A DNA stretch of 32,028 nt from contig JANLFW010000018.1 of the NCBI GenBank assembly GCA_024653305.1, positions 1 through 32,028 of the forward strand. The letters run 5' to 3'. The position numbers and the translations under genes were made by a program. The stretch comes from Candidatus Acetothermia bacterium. GTDB lineage: Bacteria; Bipolaricaulota; Bipolaricaulia; Bipolaricaulales; Bipolaricaulaceae. The notes beneath the pieces were generated by a model that saw only the letters and a list, made by a program, of their open reading frames with translations, made no database searches and was not told the origin of the DNA. Numbering within the stretch: position 1 is the first letter of the stretch; each line of letters begins with the position of its first letter. Positions 1 to 8,471 of this stretch are shown here, one piece after another.

Positions 1-59
1 ATCCCCACCTGCGGGACGACGCGTTCGTGGCCGAGCACCTCGGCGAGTGGCTGCGTTGA
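1..59 (+). CDS. C-terminal end of an unidentified protein (truncated by window edge)
   Basis: The frame that begins at base 3 stays open to a TGA at 57-59 and encodes a tail reading HLRDDAFVAEHLGEWLR. The stop lies 10 bases before the next start codon, and a purine-rich ribosome site (GGAGGG) begins right after it, so this looks like an upstream gene of the same operon. Eighteen residues are too few to name a family. The position, ahead of an isochorismatase-like hydrolase and an RbsABC-type transporter, suggests another catabolic enzyme or kinase, but that is only context. Confidence 0.45.
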   Translation, partial: PHLRDDAFVAEHLGEWLR

Positions 60-69
60 GGGAGGGAAG

Positions 70-666
70 ATGGCCCTGCATCCGAACGAGGCGACGATCC
101 CGGAGCCCTGGCCGACACGGCTGCGGCCCGGCGCGGCGGCGCTGGTCATCGTGGACATGCAGAACGACTTCGTTTCCCCAGAGGGCAAGATGGCCGCGCT
201 CGGCTTCGCCCTCGCGGACGTCGCCACCATCGTCGCCCCCCTCGGGCGGCTCCTCGCCGCGGCGCGGGACGCGGGACTGCTCGTCGTCCACACTCGGATG
301 CTCAACGACCGCGCCCAGAACAGCCCCTCCTGGTACGCGTTCTGGGGGGAGCCGGTCGTCGCCAAGTACGGCTACGGGGCGTTCCTCGGCACGAACCTCG
401 ACACGATCCTGCGCCGGGCCGGCGTTCAGACGGTGATCGTGGCCGGTACCGGCCCCGAGATCTGCGCTGGGGACACCCTGCGCCAGGCATTCGCCTTCGG
501 CTACCACGTGGTCGCGGTCGCTGACTGTCTGGCGAGCTTCTCCCGGGCCGGGCGCGCGATGAACCAGGACCTGAAGCGGGCTGCCCTCTACACGATCGAG
601 AACCACTACGGCCTCGTCACGACCGCGGATGCCCTGGCCCGCCTATGGCAGGAGCCGTCTCGATGA
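70..666 (+). CDS. Isochorismatase-family cysteine hydrolase
   Basis: This 198-residue cytosolic hydrolase belongs to the isochorismatase/nicotinamidase-like superfamily, which cleaves amides, ureides or carbamoyl compounds through a Cys-Lys-Asp triad. The triad is visible: D29 in VIVDMQNDF, K99 in VVAKYGYGAF and C132 in PEICAGDT. The PncA-type metal motif (DWH and a later H) is absent, so it is unlikely to be a nicotinamidase; a ureidoacrylate-, biuret- or N-carbamoyl-type amidohydrolase fits better. GGAGGG sits 4-8 bases ahead of the ATG at 70. The stop overlaps the next start as ATGA. It lies in one run with an ABC importer and a nitrilase-type enzyme, so the imported solute probably carries an amide or carbamoyl group. 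The family call is firm; the substrate is unknown. Confidence 0.85.
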   Translation: MALHPNEATIPEPWPTRLRPGAAALVIVDMQNDFVSPEGKMAALGFALADVATIVAPLGRLLAAARDAGLLVVHTRMLNDRAQNSPSWYAFWGEPVVAKYGYGAFLGTNLDTILRRAGVQTVIVAGTGPEICAGDTLRQAFAFGYHVVAVADCLASFSRAGRAMNQDLKRAALYTIENHYGLVTTADALARLWQEPSR

Positions 667-1697
667 ACCGCCGCCACGCCTTGCGGTCGGTGCCGCGCCT
701 GATCAAGGGCCAGATGGTGTACGTGTTCCTAGCCCTGGTTCTGGTGGCCGCGGCTGGGGTGTCGCCGCAGTTCTTCCGGCCGGCCAACGTGTTCAACGTG
801 CTTCGGCAGGCCTCCGCCATTGGCGTCCTGGCGATCGGGCAGACGATCGTCGTCGTGGCCGGGGGGATCGACATGTCGGTGGCCGCGGTGATGCAGCTCG
901 CCGGGGTCACCCTGGCCGAGATCACCAAAGGGGAGAACACCTTGGTGCCGCTGGCGATCCCGCTGTGTTTGGCGATGGGGATGGCGATCGGGTTCGGAAA
1001 CGGGCTCTTGGTTGCCAAACGCCGGGTGCAGCCGTTCATCGCCACCCTGTTCGTGGGGATCCTGGTCACCGGGTTGCGCCTTCTCGTCACGCGGGCCACG
1101 CCGTCGGGGATCCTCCCGGCAGCAATCCGCACCTTCGGCCGCGGCTCGATCGGGCCGATCCCGAACGCGGTGGTCCTGTTTGCCTGCGTGGCCGTAGCGG
1201 TGAGCTTCGTCCTCGGGCGGACCACGCTTGGGCGGCGGATCTACGCTGTGGGCGGGAACCCCAACGCCGCCGAGCTGAGCGGCGTGCGCGTGGACCGGGT
1301 CACGATCGGCACCTACGTCCTGTGCGGGCTTCTCGCCGCGGTGGCCGGCCTGGTCCTGGTCGGCTACCTCGGCTACGCGGATCAGGAGATCGGGGTCGGC
1401 TACGACCTCGACTCGATCGCCGCGGTGGTGGTCGGCGGCGCGTCCCTCGGCGGCGGCAGGGGCAAGGTGTCCGGGACCGTGGCTGGGGTGCTGTTGATGA
1501 CCGCTCTCCTCAACATCGTGCTCTTGCTCAACCTCAACGTGCAGTACCAGCTCGTCGTGCGTGGTGCCGTGATCCTGGCCGGCGTGGCGTTGTACTCAAC
1601 GGATTGGCCGAGGCTGTGGAGGGCGATCCGGGGGCGGGGGAAACCCGCCCCGGTGTGCCTTCCCCCCGATCAGCCTCGAGGAGGTCACGGGAGGTGA
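663..1697 (+). CDS. RbsC-type ABC transporter permease (standalone)
   Basis: This is an integral membrane permease of the ribose/autoinducer-2 class (BPD_transp_2), 344 residues with roughly eight to ten hydrophobic segments. The family signature GGIDMSVAA follows the third hydrophobic stretch, and the GRRIYAVGGNPNAAELSG cytoplasmic loop typical of RbsC is present. An in-frame ATG exists at 645, but the ATG at 663 is preferred: AGGAG at 650-654 is well spaced, and the codon overlaps the preceding stop as ATGA, implying translational coupling. It probably pairs with the permease half of the fused protein at 2887-5355, giving a heteromeric membrane channel. The last ~20 residues are Pro/Gly/Arg-rich and look unstructured. 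Confidence 0.9.
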   Translation: MNRRHALRSVPRLIKGQMVYVFLALVLVAAAGVSPQFFRPANVFNVLRQASAIGVLAIGQTIVVVAGGIDMSVAAVMQLAGVTLAEITKGENTLVPLAIPLCLAMGMAIGFGNGLLVAKRRVQPFIATLFVGILVTGLRLLVTRATPSGILPAAIRTFGRGSIGPIPNAVVLFACVAVAVSFVLGRTTLGRRIYAVGGNPNAAELSGVRVDRVTIGTYVLCGLLAAVAGLVLVGYLGYADQEIGVGYDLDSIAAVVVGGASLGGGRGKVSGTVAGVLLMTALLNIVLLLNLNVQYQLVVRGAVILAGVALYSTDWPRLWRAIRGRGKPAPVCLPPDQPRGGHGR

Positions 1698-1717
1698 GAA
1701 CGGGCCCAATGTTGTGG

Positions 1718-1744
1718 CCCTCGCGCTCCCCAGCGGAGCGAGGG
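1718..1744 (+). promoter_or_regulatory. Intergenic hairpin before the binding-protein gene
   Basis: In the 94-base gap between the permease and the solute-binding protein, CCCTCG and CGAGGG pair and enclose a second short CTCC/GGAG stem. It ends 47 bases before the next start and has no T-run, so it looks more like an RNA processing or stability element than a terminator. Its role is not shown. Confidence 0.3.
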
Positions 1745-1791
1745 CGCGGTAGGTCAAGCGGTGAGGTGCGAACGAACTTAGGAGGGGAACG

Positions 1792-2838
1792 ATGCGTACA
1801 GTGAGAGCGATGTTGGTGCTGTCCATGGTGATGATGGCCCTCGGGGTGACCGCCGCCGTGGGCGCTGAGCAGCTTCTGCCCGGCATGGTGGACACCTCGA
1901 AGTACGCGAAACCGGCGCCGTGGCTCGCCGGCCGGGCCGGCCTGGGCGACACGAACGCGTGGATGACCATGTTCGGCCTCCACTTCCGGTATGGGATCGA
2001 GGAGAAGTACGCCGACTTCTTCAAGGGGTATCGGGTCACGTCGTGCTTCTGGAATCCGGTCCAGCAGATCGCCGACATCGAAAGCCTCGTCGCCCAGGGC
2101 GTGGACATCCTGTTCATCGACCCGGCGAGCGAAGCGGCCCTGGTGGGTGCGGTCGAAGAGGCGATGGACGCGGGCATCCCGGTGGTGCTCGCCTCGACCC
2201 GGGTGAACACCGACAAGTTCGTGACCTGGGTGTCCCGGGACAACATCAAGGCCGGGTACCTCTACGCTGACTGGATGGGGAAGAAGCTCCCCAACGGCGG
2301 CAAGGTCGTGGTGCTGATGGGAACCGCCGGCAGCAGCTACGCCGAAGACGTGCTCCGAGGCGTGCGGCAGGGCCTGGCCGCGTACCCCAGCATTGAGATC
2401 GTCGGTCTGGCTTACTGTGACTGGTCCCCGGTCAAGGCCAAGCAGGCGATGGAGGCGTTCATCCAGGCCAACCCCAAGATCGACGGGGTCATCGCCGACG
2501 GTGGCCAGATGGCCCTCGGGGCCGCCGAGGCCCTGCTCGATGCGGGTCGCCCGATCCCGCCGATCACCGCCGATGACTGGAACGGCTGGCTCCGCATGGC
2601 CAAGGAGCACGACATCGACTTCCTGGCCGTCTCCGGCGGGAACCCGTTGGCCCTAACCTGCGTGGACCTCGCGGTCCAGATCCTGCAGGGCAAGCCGGTT
2701 CCGAAGGTCGTCGAGTACCCGATCGTCACGTTCGAGAAGGGCCAGCTCGACAAGTACTACCGCCCCGACCTCAACGACCAGTACTTCGCGATCCACGAAC
2801 TGCCCGAATCCTGGGTGGTCAAGTACTACGGGAAGTAG
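1792..2838 (+). CDS. Periplasmic solute-binding protein, RbsB-like
   Basis: This 348-residue secreted binding protein (Peripla_BP_4 / LacI-like fold) delivers solute to the adjacent importer. Residues 1 to about 24 form a Sec signal peptide: MRTVRAM, a hydrophobic core, then a small-residue cleavage site at AVGA-EQ. The mature protein shows the two-lobe pattern of the family, including an NPVQQIADIESLVAQGVDIL segment, DPASEAAL, and the C-lobe ADGGQMALGAAEAL. GGAGGGG at 1781-1787 is well spaced before the ATG. It follows the standalone permease and precedes the fused ATPase/permease, with a strong hairpin immediately after its stop. Aromatic and acidic residues are frequent in the mature part, but I cannot read the ligand from sequence. 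Confidence 0.88.
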   Translation: MRTVRAMLVLSMVMMALGVTAAVGAEQLLPGMVDTSKYAKPAPWLAGRAGLGDTNAWMTMFGLHFRYGIEEKYADFFKGYRVTSCFWNPVQQIADIESLVAQGVDILFIDPASEAALVGAVEEAMDAGIPVVLASTRVNTDKFVTWVSRDNIKAGYLYADWMGKKLPNGGKVVVLMGTAGSSYAEDVLRGVRQGLAAYPSIEIVGLAYCDWSPVKAKQAMEAFIQANPKIDGVIADGGQMALGAAEALLDAGRPIPPITADDWNGWLRMAKEHDIDFLAVSGGNPLALTCVDLAVQILQGKPVPKVVEYPIVTFEKGQLDKYYRPDLNDQYFAIHELPESWVVKYYGK

Positions 2839-2845
2839 CGCGCGA

Positions 2846-2875
2846 GGGCGGCCGGGCCGTCCGGCCCGGCCGCCC
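2846..2875 (+). terminator. Perfect 13-bp GC hairpin after the binding-protein gene
   Basis: Bases 2846-2858 pair perfectly with 2863-2875 around a GTCC loop, filling most of the 48-base gap between the binding protein and the fused transporter gene. There is no T-tract. A hairpin here is typical of importer operons where the binding protein is made in excess: it can protect the upstream mRNA end or cause partial termination. Confidence 0.55.
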
Positions 2876-2886
2876 ACCCCGAAGAC

Positions 2887-5355
2887 ATGGAGATGACGCC
2901 GAACTCGCTTGAGATCCGCGGGGTCTCCAAGGCCTTCCCCGGCGTCCAGGCCCTGGACTGCGTCTACCTTGACGTCCAACGAGGCGAGGTTCATGCCATC
3001 GTCGGCGAGAACGGGGCCGGCAAGTCCACCCTGATGAAGATCCTCGCCGGGGCCCTGGCTCCGGACGCGGGCCAGATAGTGGTCCACGGCCAGGAGGTCC
3101 AGACCTACAGCCCCGAGGCCGCCCGCGCGCACGGGATCGCCATCATCTTCCAGGAGTTCAACCTCGTCCCCTTCCTCACCGCGGCCCAGAACATCGCCCT
3201 GGGCCGCGAGCCGGGCCGGTGGGGCTGGATCCAGCGGGCGCGAGAGCTGGAAGAAGCCAAGTCGCTCCTCGCCGAGATCGGGGCCGAGGTGCCGCTTCGG
3301 GTCCCGGTGTGCCGCCTCAGCGTGGCCCAGCAGCAGCTTGTGGAGATCGCCAAGGCCCTCGCCGTCGACGCGAGCATCCTGATCATGGACGAGCCAGCGT
3401 CGGCGTTGTCGCTCACCGAGCGGGAGCACCTGTTCGCCCTGATCGGCCGGCTCCGCGACCGGGGGATCACCATCCTCTACGTGACCCATCACCTCGAGGA
3501 GGTGTTCCGCCTCGCCGACCGGGTGACCGTCCTCAAGGACGGGCGCGTCGTGCGCACGCTCCACGTCCGGGAGACGGACCGGGACGGCCTGATCACGATG
3601 ATGGTCGGCCGGAAGCTGGCCCAGGTGTTCCCCGCCAAGGCGTCCAAGGTCGGGGGACCGGTGCTCACCGTGGAGGGTCTGTCCTCGGGCCGTGAGGTGC
3701 GGGACGTGTCGTTCACCCTGCACAAGGGCGAGATCCTCGGGGTGTACGGCCTGGTCGGCGCCGGACGTACGGAGCTGTGCAAGGCCCTGTTCGGGGCCCG
3801 ACCCCACTCCGGGCAGATCACGGTGGACGGCCGCAAGGTGGCCGCGCGCCATCCGCACGCCGCCGTGGCGCAGGGCATGGCCGTCGTCACCGAGGACCGC
3901 AAGAACGAGGGGCTGGTGATGGGCCTCTCCGTCCGCCACAACCTGGCCCTACCGAACCTCGGCCAGAGGCAACGGCTGGGCGTGATCCGACGCGCCCAGG
4001 AGACCCAGGCCCTCCAGGCGATGGTGGAGAAGCTCGAGGTCCGCCCCCCAGACCTGGAGACCCTGACCGTTCAGTTGAGCGGCGGCAACCAGCAGAAGGT
4101 GGTCATCGGCAAGTGGCTCCTGACCAAGCCCAAGGTGCTGATCTGCGACGAGCCGACCCGCGGAGTCGACGTTGGGGCAAAAGTCGAGATCTACGCCCAC
4201 CTGCGACGCCTGGCTGAACAGGGGATGGCGATCCTGATGGTGTCCTCGGAGCTCCCCGAGGTGCTCGGGATGAGCGACCGGGTGCTGGTCATGGCCGGGG
4301 GGCGGATGGTCGCCGAGTTCTCCGACGGCGAGGCGACCGAGGAGCGGGTGATGGCCGCCGCGCTCGCCGACAAGGCCCACGCGGACCGACCTGCCTCGGC
4401 CTCCTCGGGCCGGCCCCGGGGGCTCGCCCGCCTGGGGCGGTGGCGACCGGACGCGACCTCGGTCGTGCTGGCTACCCTGCTCGCCCTGTTCCTCGCGGGA
4501 GCGCTTTCCTCGCCGCGCTTCCTTGGGATGTACAACCTGATCAGCATCCTTCGCAGCGCCGTGCCGCTGGCCCTGGTGGCGATGGGACAGGCGATGGTCA
4601 TGATCTCCGGCGGCGTCGACCTCTCGGTCAGCGCCACGATCACCCTGACCACGATCATCGGCGCCACCCTGATCGGCGGGAGCGACGCGCGCATCCTCCC
4701 GGCGGCGGTGGCCACGTTGGGAGTCGGCTTGGGGATGGGCGTGGCCAACGGTCTCGCCGTGACCCAACTCAAGATCCCCCCGTTCATCGCCACCCTGGGG
4801 ATGATGTCGATCGGCCGCGGGATCGTGCTCGTGCTGGCCCGGGGCCCGGTGGGAGCGATCGGCCGCGGGTTCCGGGCGTTCTCCCGCGGCGCCTTCGGTC
4901 CGATCCCGGCGGCGTTGGTGATCCTGGGGGTCGTGTTTGCCCTCGCCGCGCTGGTCATGAACCGCACCCGGTACGGGCGCCACCTGTTCGCCCTTGGTGG
5001 GAACCGCGAGGTGGCGCGCCTGGCCGGGATCCGCACCCGGTGGGTCGAGCTCTCGTCGTACCTGGTAAGCGGCGTGTGCGCGGTGATCGCCGGGTTGTAC
5101 CTGACGAGCCGGATGGGAGCCGGTGATCCGTCGGTGGGGCCGGGCCTGGAGCTCGACTCGATCATCGCCGTGCTCACCGGCGGCATCCCGTTCGGCGGCG
5201 GGCGGGGGAACGTGCTCGGGGTGATGGCCGGCGTCATGCTGCTGACGGTCCTCGGGAACCTGCTGACGGTGTGGAACCTGAGCAGTTGGTACCACCAGAT
5301 CGCCCGGGCCCTGGTGCTCCTGGCGGCGCTGGCCGTATTCAAGAAGGAGGACTGA
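2887..5355 (+). CDS. Fused RbsA-RbsC: double ATPase plus permease in one polypeptide
   Basis: This 822-residue protein joins a tandem sugar-type ABC ATPase to a permease domain. ATPase domain 1 has Walker A GENGAGKS (40-47), an atypical signature LSVAQQQLVEIAKAL and Walker B ILIMDEP. Domain 2 starts around residue 255, has a degenerate Walker A (LVGAGRTEL), a canonical LSGGNQQKV signature and Walker B VLICDEPTRGVD; this asymmetry is normal for RbsA. After a charged linker (about 495-520) come the hydrophobic segments of an RbsC permease with GGVDLSVSATITL and the GRHLFALGGNREVARLAG loop. RbsA alone is about 500 residues and RbsC about 320, so the sum fits a full fusion. No obvious ribosome site precedes the ATG at 2887; an ATG two codons later is possible. 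A second, separate permease lies at 663-1697. Confidence 0.9.
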   Translation: MEMTPNSLEIRGVSKAFPGVQALDCVYLDVQRGEVHAIVGENGAGKSTLMKILAGALAPDAGQIVVHGQEVQTYSPEAARAHGIAIIFQEFNLVPFLTAAQNIALGREPGRWGWIQRARELEEAKSLLAEIGAEVPLRVPVCRLSVAQQQLVEIAKALAVDASILIMDEPASALSLTEREHLFALIGRLRDRGITILYVTHHLEEVFRLADRVTVLKDGRVVRTLHVRETDRDGLITMMVGRKLAQVFPAKASKVGGPVLTVEGLSSGREVRDVSFTLHKGEILGVYGLVGAGRTELCKALFGARPHSGQITVDGRKVAARHPHAAVAQGMAVVTEDRKNEGLVMGLSVRHNLALPNLGQRQRLGVIRRAQETQALQAMVEKLEVRPPDLETLTVQLSGGNQQKVVIGKWLLTKPKVLICDEPTRGVDVGAKVEIYAHLRRLAEQGMAILMVSSELPEVLGMSDRVLVMAGGRMVAEFSDGEATEERVMAAALADKAHADRPASASSGRPRGLARLGRWRPDATSVVLATLLALFLAGALSSPRFLGMYNLISILRSAVPLALVAMGQAMVMISGGVDLSVSATITLTTIIGATLIGGSDARILPAAVATLGVGLGMGVANGLAVTQLKIPPFIATLGMMSIGRGIVLVLARGPVGAIGRGFRAFSRGAFGPIPAALVILGVVFALAALVMNRTRYGRHLFALGGNREVARLAGIRTRWVELSSYLVSGVCAVIAGLYLTSRMGAGDPSVGPGLELDSIIAVLTGGIPFGGGRGNVLGVMAGVMLLTVLGNLLTVWNLSSWYHQIARALVLLAALAVFKKED

Positions 5356-5356
5356 C

Positions 5357-6181
5357 ATGGGATTTCGAGCGGCAGTAGTCCAGATGAACAGCGTCCTTTG
5401 TGAGGTCGACGCCAACCTGGCCAAGGTCGCCATCCTCGTGCGGAGCGCGGCGGCGATGGGGGCAAAGCTCGTCCTCGTCCCGGAGACGTTCACCACCGGC
5501 TACGACGTCGGTGATCGCCTGCCCCAGGTGGCGGACACGATCCCCGGCAGGACCACCGACGCCGTCGGCCGCCTGGCCCGGGAGCACGGGGTGTACTTCT
5601 ACGGGAGCTTCATCGAGAAGGACGGGAGGCGCTATCACAACACCGCCGTGCTCGTGGACCCCAAGGGCGAGATCCTCGCCGCCTACCGCAAGGTCCACTT
5701 GTTCGCCGCCGAGAAGCGGATGTTCACCCCCGGCGACCGCCCGGCGGTGGTGGACACGGAACTGGGGACGCTCGGCCTGACGATCTGCATGGACCTCCTG
5801 TTCCCGGAGTACATCCGAGGGCTGGTGCTGGCCGGGGCCGAGTACATCCTGAACACCACCGATTGGCTGCGCTGGGGCCCGATCGATCGCTGGGGATGGT
5901 GCCACGCCCAGCCGCGGGCGCTGGCCGTGGTCCGGGCCCTGGAGAACACGGTGGGGCTGGCCATGGCCTGCCAGTGGGGGCAAGAGGGGGAGTACGTCAA
6001 GTTCGGGCACTCCTGCATCGTGAGCCCCTCGGGACGCATCCTGGCCGGGGTCGAGGAGGGCGAAGGCGTGGCCGTGCACGAGCTCTCGCTCGACGGCGTC
6101 GAGGAGTGGCGCAGGATCGCGACGTACCTCGCGGACCGGGCGGACCACCTCGCCCTGTACCGAAAGCTCCTCGACCTCTAG
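5357..6181 (+). CDS. Carbon-nitrogen hydrolase (nitrilase superfamily)
   Basis: This 274-residue cytosolic amidase belongs to the nitrilase/omega-amidase/beta-ureidopropionase superfamily. The Glu-Lys-Cys triad is plain: E43 in VPETFTTGY, K112 in YRKVHLF and C144 in LTICMDLLFPE. It is shorter than true nitrilases and close in length to omega-amidase and N-carbamoyl-amide hydrolases. AAGGAGG lies just upstream of the ATG, which follows the transporter stop by one base, so it is the last gene of the uptake operon. With the isochorismatase-like hydrolase at the other end, it could release ammonia from the imported compound in two steps. The superfamily is certain; the substrate is inferred only from the company it keeps. 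Confidence 0.88.
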   Translation: MGFRAAVVQMNSVLCEVDANLAKVAILVRSAAAMGAKLVLVPETFTTGYDVGDRLPQVADTIPGRTTDAVGRLAREHGVYFYGSFIEKDGRRYHNTAVLVDPKGEILAAYRKVHLFAAEKRMFTPGDRPAVVDTELGTLGLTICMDLLFPEYIRGLVLAGAEYILNTTDWLRWGPIDRWGWCHAQPRALAVVRALENTVGLAMACQWGQEGEYVKFGHSCIVSPSGRILAGVEEGEGVAVHELSLDGVEEWRRIATYLADRADHLALYRKLLDL

Positions 6182-6203
6182 CCACCCCCGGATCGGCTGT
6201 CGA

Positions 6204-6231
6204 TTGACTTTTCCCCGGGACGGGTTATGCT
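6204..6231 (+). promoter_or_regulatory. Sigma-70-type promoter of the EF-G gene
   Basis: TTGACT (6204-6209) and TATGCT (6226-6231) are separated by 16 bases, one of the best promoter matches in the window. Transcription would start near 6238 and leave a leader of about 125 bases before the EF-G start codon. Confidence 0.65.
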
Positions 6232-6263
6232 GACGCCCTCGTAGGTCCCTTTGTTGCCTAAAG

Positions 6264-6322
6264 AAGGGTCTCCCTTTCCGAAGCTTCAAAGGAACTCAAG
6301 GCCCGGTCGACGTTTGGGCCTT
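6264..6322 (+). promoter_or_regulatory. Structured 5' leader of the EF-G gene
   Basis: Two small hairpins lie in the leader: AAGGG/CCCTT at 6264-6276 with a 3-base loop, and AAGGCCC (6298-6304) with GGGCCTT (6316-6322) around an 11-base loop. The second ends about 30 bases before the ribosome site GGAGG at 6353. Neither is followed by a T-run. A growth-rate or translation-linked control element is possible but not shown. Confidence 0.25.
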
Positions 6323-6362
6323 GTGGGTTTGGTATCGCCTTGATCCGGACGCGGAGGATGAG

Positions 6363-8444
6363 ATGGAGTGCAGGTTTGATATAGCGAAGGTCCGCAACAT
6401 CGGGCTCGCCGCGCACATCGACGCCGGCAAGACCACGGTTACCGAGCGCATGCTCTACTTCACCGGCAAGGTCCACCGCATCGGCGAGGTGGACGACGGC
6501 CAAGCGACGATGGACTGGATGCCCCAGGAGCGGGAGCGGGGGATCACCATCACCGCGGCCGCCACCACCATCCAGTGGCGGGGGCACCGCATCAACCTCA
6601 TCGACACGCCGGGGCACGTGGACTTCACCGCCGAGGTCGAGCAGAGCCTGCGGGTGGTGGACGGGATGATCGCCCTGTTCTGCGCCGTGGGCGGCGTGCA
6701 GCCCCAATCCGAGGCGGTGTGGCGGCAGGCCGACCGCTACCGGGTGCCGCGGATCGCGTTCGTCAACAAGATGGACCGCATCGGGGCCGACTTCTCGGGC
6801 GTGGTGCGCGAGCTGCGGGCTGGACTCGGGGCGGCTGCCTTGCCGGTGGTGTTGCCGATCGGGGCCGAGGAGGAGTTCACGGGCCTCGTCGACCTCGTGC
6901 GGATGGAGGCCGTCTACTACGGCGACGGTCCGAGCGGCGAGGACATCCAGCCCGGACCGATCCCGGACGCGATGATGGCGGAGGTGGAGCGGGCGCGGGA
7001 GGCCCTCGTGGAGCGGGTGAGCGAGGAGGACGACCTGCTCCTCGCGAGGTTCCTCGCCGGGGAGGAGCCCACCGCGGCCGAGCTCGTCCAGGCGCTGCGC
7101 CGGGCCACCGTGGCCGGCCGCCTGGTCCCGGTCCTGTGCGGGGCCGCGTACCGCAACAAGGGGATCCGTCGGCTTCTCGACGCGGTGGTGGACTTCCTCC
7201 CGTCCCCGGCCGACCTGCCGCCGGCGATCGGTGCTTGGCAGGGCGAGGAGATGGTCCGGCACGCTCGCGACGATGCGCCGCTTTCGGCGCTGGCGTTCAA
7301 GGTCCAGGCCGACCGGCACGTGGGGAAGCTCACCTACGTGCGGGTGTACTCCGGGGTCCTGCGCACCGGCGGGTTCGTGGAGAACGCGAGCCGGGGCGTG
7401 CGGCAGCGCATCGGGCGCCTGTTCCAGATGCACGCCGACCGCCGCGAGCCCGTCCTTGAGCTGCGCGCCGGCGACGTCGGCGCGGCGGTGGGGCTAGGGG
7501 AGACCTACACCGGGGACACGCTGGCGAGCAAGGATGCCCCGATCGTGCTCGCGCCGATCGAGTTCCCGGCCCCGGTGATCGACCTCGCCATGTCCCCGCT
7601 CCGGCGCACCGATGCCGACCGCCTCGCCCGGGCCCTCGCCGATCTCTCCGCCGAGGACCCGACGTTCCTCGTGCGGCCGAACCCGGAGACCGGGGAGATG
7701 GTGGTGTGCGGGATGGGGGAACTGCACCTGGAGATCGTGGTCGACCGGCTGCGCCGCGAGTTCGGGGTCGAGGTGGTCACCGGGCAGCCCCAGGTCGCGT
7801 ACCGGGAGACGCTCGTCGGGTCGATCGAGCACGAGCACAAGCTGGTGAAGCAGACCGGCGGGCACGGCCAGTACGCGCACGTCGTCCTGCGGGTGGAGCC
7901 CGGCGCCCCCGGCACCGGGTTCGAGTTCGCGAGCCGGGTCGTGGGCGGGCGGGTTCCCCGGGAGTACGTCCCGGCGGTGGAGCGGGGGATCGTCGAGGCG
8001 ATGGCCGAGGGCCCCTACGCCGGGTTCCCGGTGGTGGACGTCCGGGTCACCTTGGTAGATGGCTCGGCCCACGAGGTGGACTCCTCCGAGCAGGCGTTCC
8101 GTGCCTGCGCCGTGGCCGCGTTCCGCGAGGCCTGCCGACGGGCGGGCCTCCGGCTCTTGGAGCCGGTGATGGACGTGGAGGTGACCGTGCCCGAGGCCGA
8201 CCTCGGGGCGGTAATGGGGAACCTCGCCGCCCGCCGCGGCCGGATCTTGGGTCTCGCGGCCAAGGGCAAGGCCCAGGTCGTGCACGCCGAAGTCCCGCTT
8301 TCCGAGATGTTCGGGTACGCAAGCGAGCTCCGGAACCTCACGAGCGGCCGGGGGGAGTTCACGATGCGGTTTGACCGGTATGAGGCGGTGCCGCAGGCGG
8401 TAGCCGAGGAGGTCGTGGCCGGCCACTGCGCCGCCGTGGGCTGA
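6363..8444 (+). CDS. fusA: Elongation factor G
   Basis: This 693-residue translational GTPase drives ribosome translocation. G-domain motifs are canonical: AHIDAGKTT (17-25), RGITITAA (59-66), DTPGH (81-85) and NKMD (135-138). The G' insert and domains II to V follow, including the domain IV region with [16 protein letters not shown], and the protein ends near the usual EF-G length. The TTG at 6321 would add 14 residues, but GGAGG at 6353-6357 points to the ATG at 6363. It stands alone behind its own promoter rather than with rpsL, rpsG and tuf. It could therefore be the only, relocated EF-G or a paralogue (fusA2). Its G motifs are intact, so GTPase activity is expected either way. Confidence 0.95.
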   Translation: MECRFDIAKVRNIGLAAHIDAGKTTVTERMLYFTGKVHRIGEVDDGQATMDWMPQERERGITITAAATTIQWRGHRINLIDTPGHVDFTAEVEQSLRVVDGMIALFCAVGGVQPQSEAVWRQADRYRVPRIAFVNKMDRIGADFSGVVRELRAGLGAAALPVVLPIGAEEEFTGLVDLVRMEAVYYGDGPSGEDIQPGPIPDAMMAEVERAREALVERVSEEDDLLLARFLAGEEPTAAELVQALRRATVAGRLVPVLCGAAYRNKGIRRLLDAVVDFLPSPADLPPAIGAWQGEEMVRHARDDAPLSALAFKVQADRHVGKLTYVRVYSGVLRTGGFVENASRGVRQRIGRLFQMHADRREPVLELRAGDVGAAVGLGETYTGDTLASKDAPIVLAPIEFPAPVIDLAMSPLRRTDADRLARALADLSAEDPTFLVRPNPETGEMVVCGMGELHLEIVVDRLRREFGVEVVTGQPQVAYRETLVGSIEHEHKLVKQTGGHGQYAHVVLRVEPGAPGTGFEFASRVVGGRVPREYVPAVERGIVEAMAEGPYAGFPVVDVRVTLVDGSAHEVDSSEQAFRACAVAAFREACRRAGLRLLEPVMDVEVTVPEADLGAVMGNLAARRGRILGLAAKGKAQVVHAEVPLSEMFGYASELRNLTSGRGEFTMRFDRYEAVPQAVAEEVVAGHCAAVG

Positions 8445-8445
8445 T

Positions 8446-8458
8446 CGCCCTGCGGGCG
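8446..8458. terminator. Short hairpin between convergent genes
   Basis: CGCCC and GGGCG pair around a three-base loop in the 27-base gap between the EF-G stop and the end of the opposite-strand hydrolase gene. The stem is short and has no T-tract, so it is a weak candidate for a shared terminator. Confidence 0.25.
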
Positions 8459-8471
8459 GGGGCGTGCGCGG

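Noticed and set aside
2653-3939. 428-codon open frame on the - strand, and similar long antisense frames at 3949-5496 and 27274-28614
   Set aside because: They are the high-GC mirror of well-supported genes on the other strand, with His/Arg/Pro/Gly-rich translations and no family motifs.
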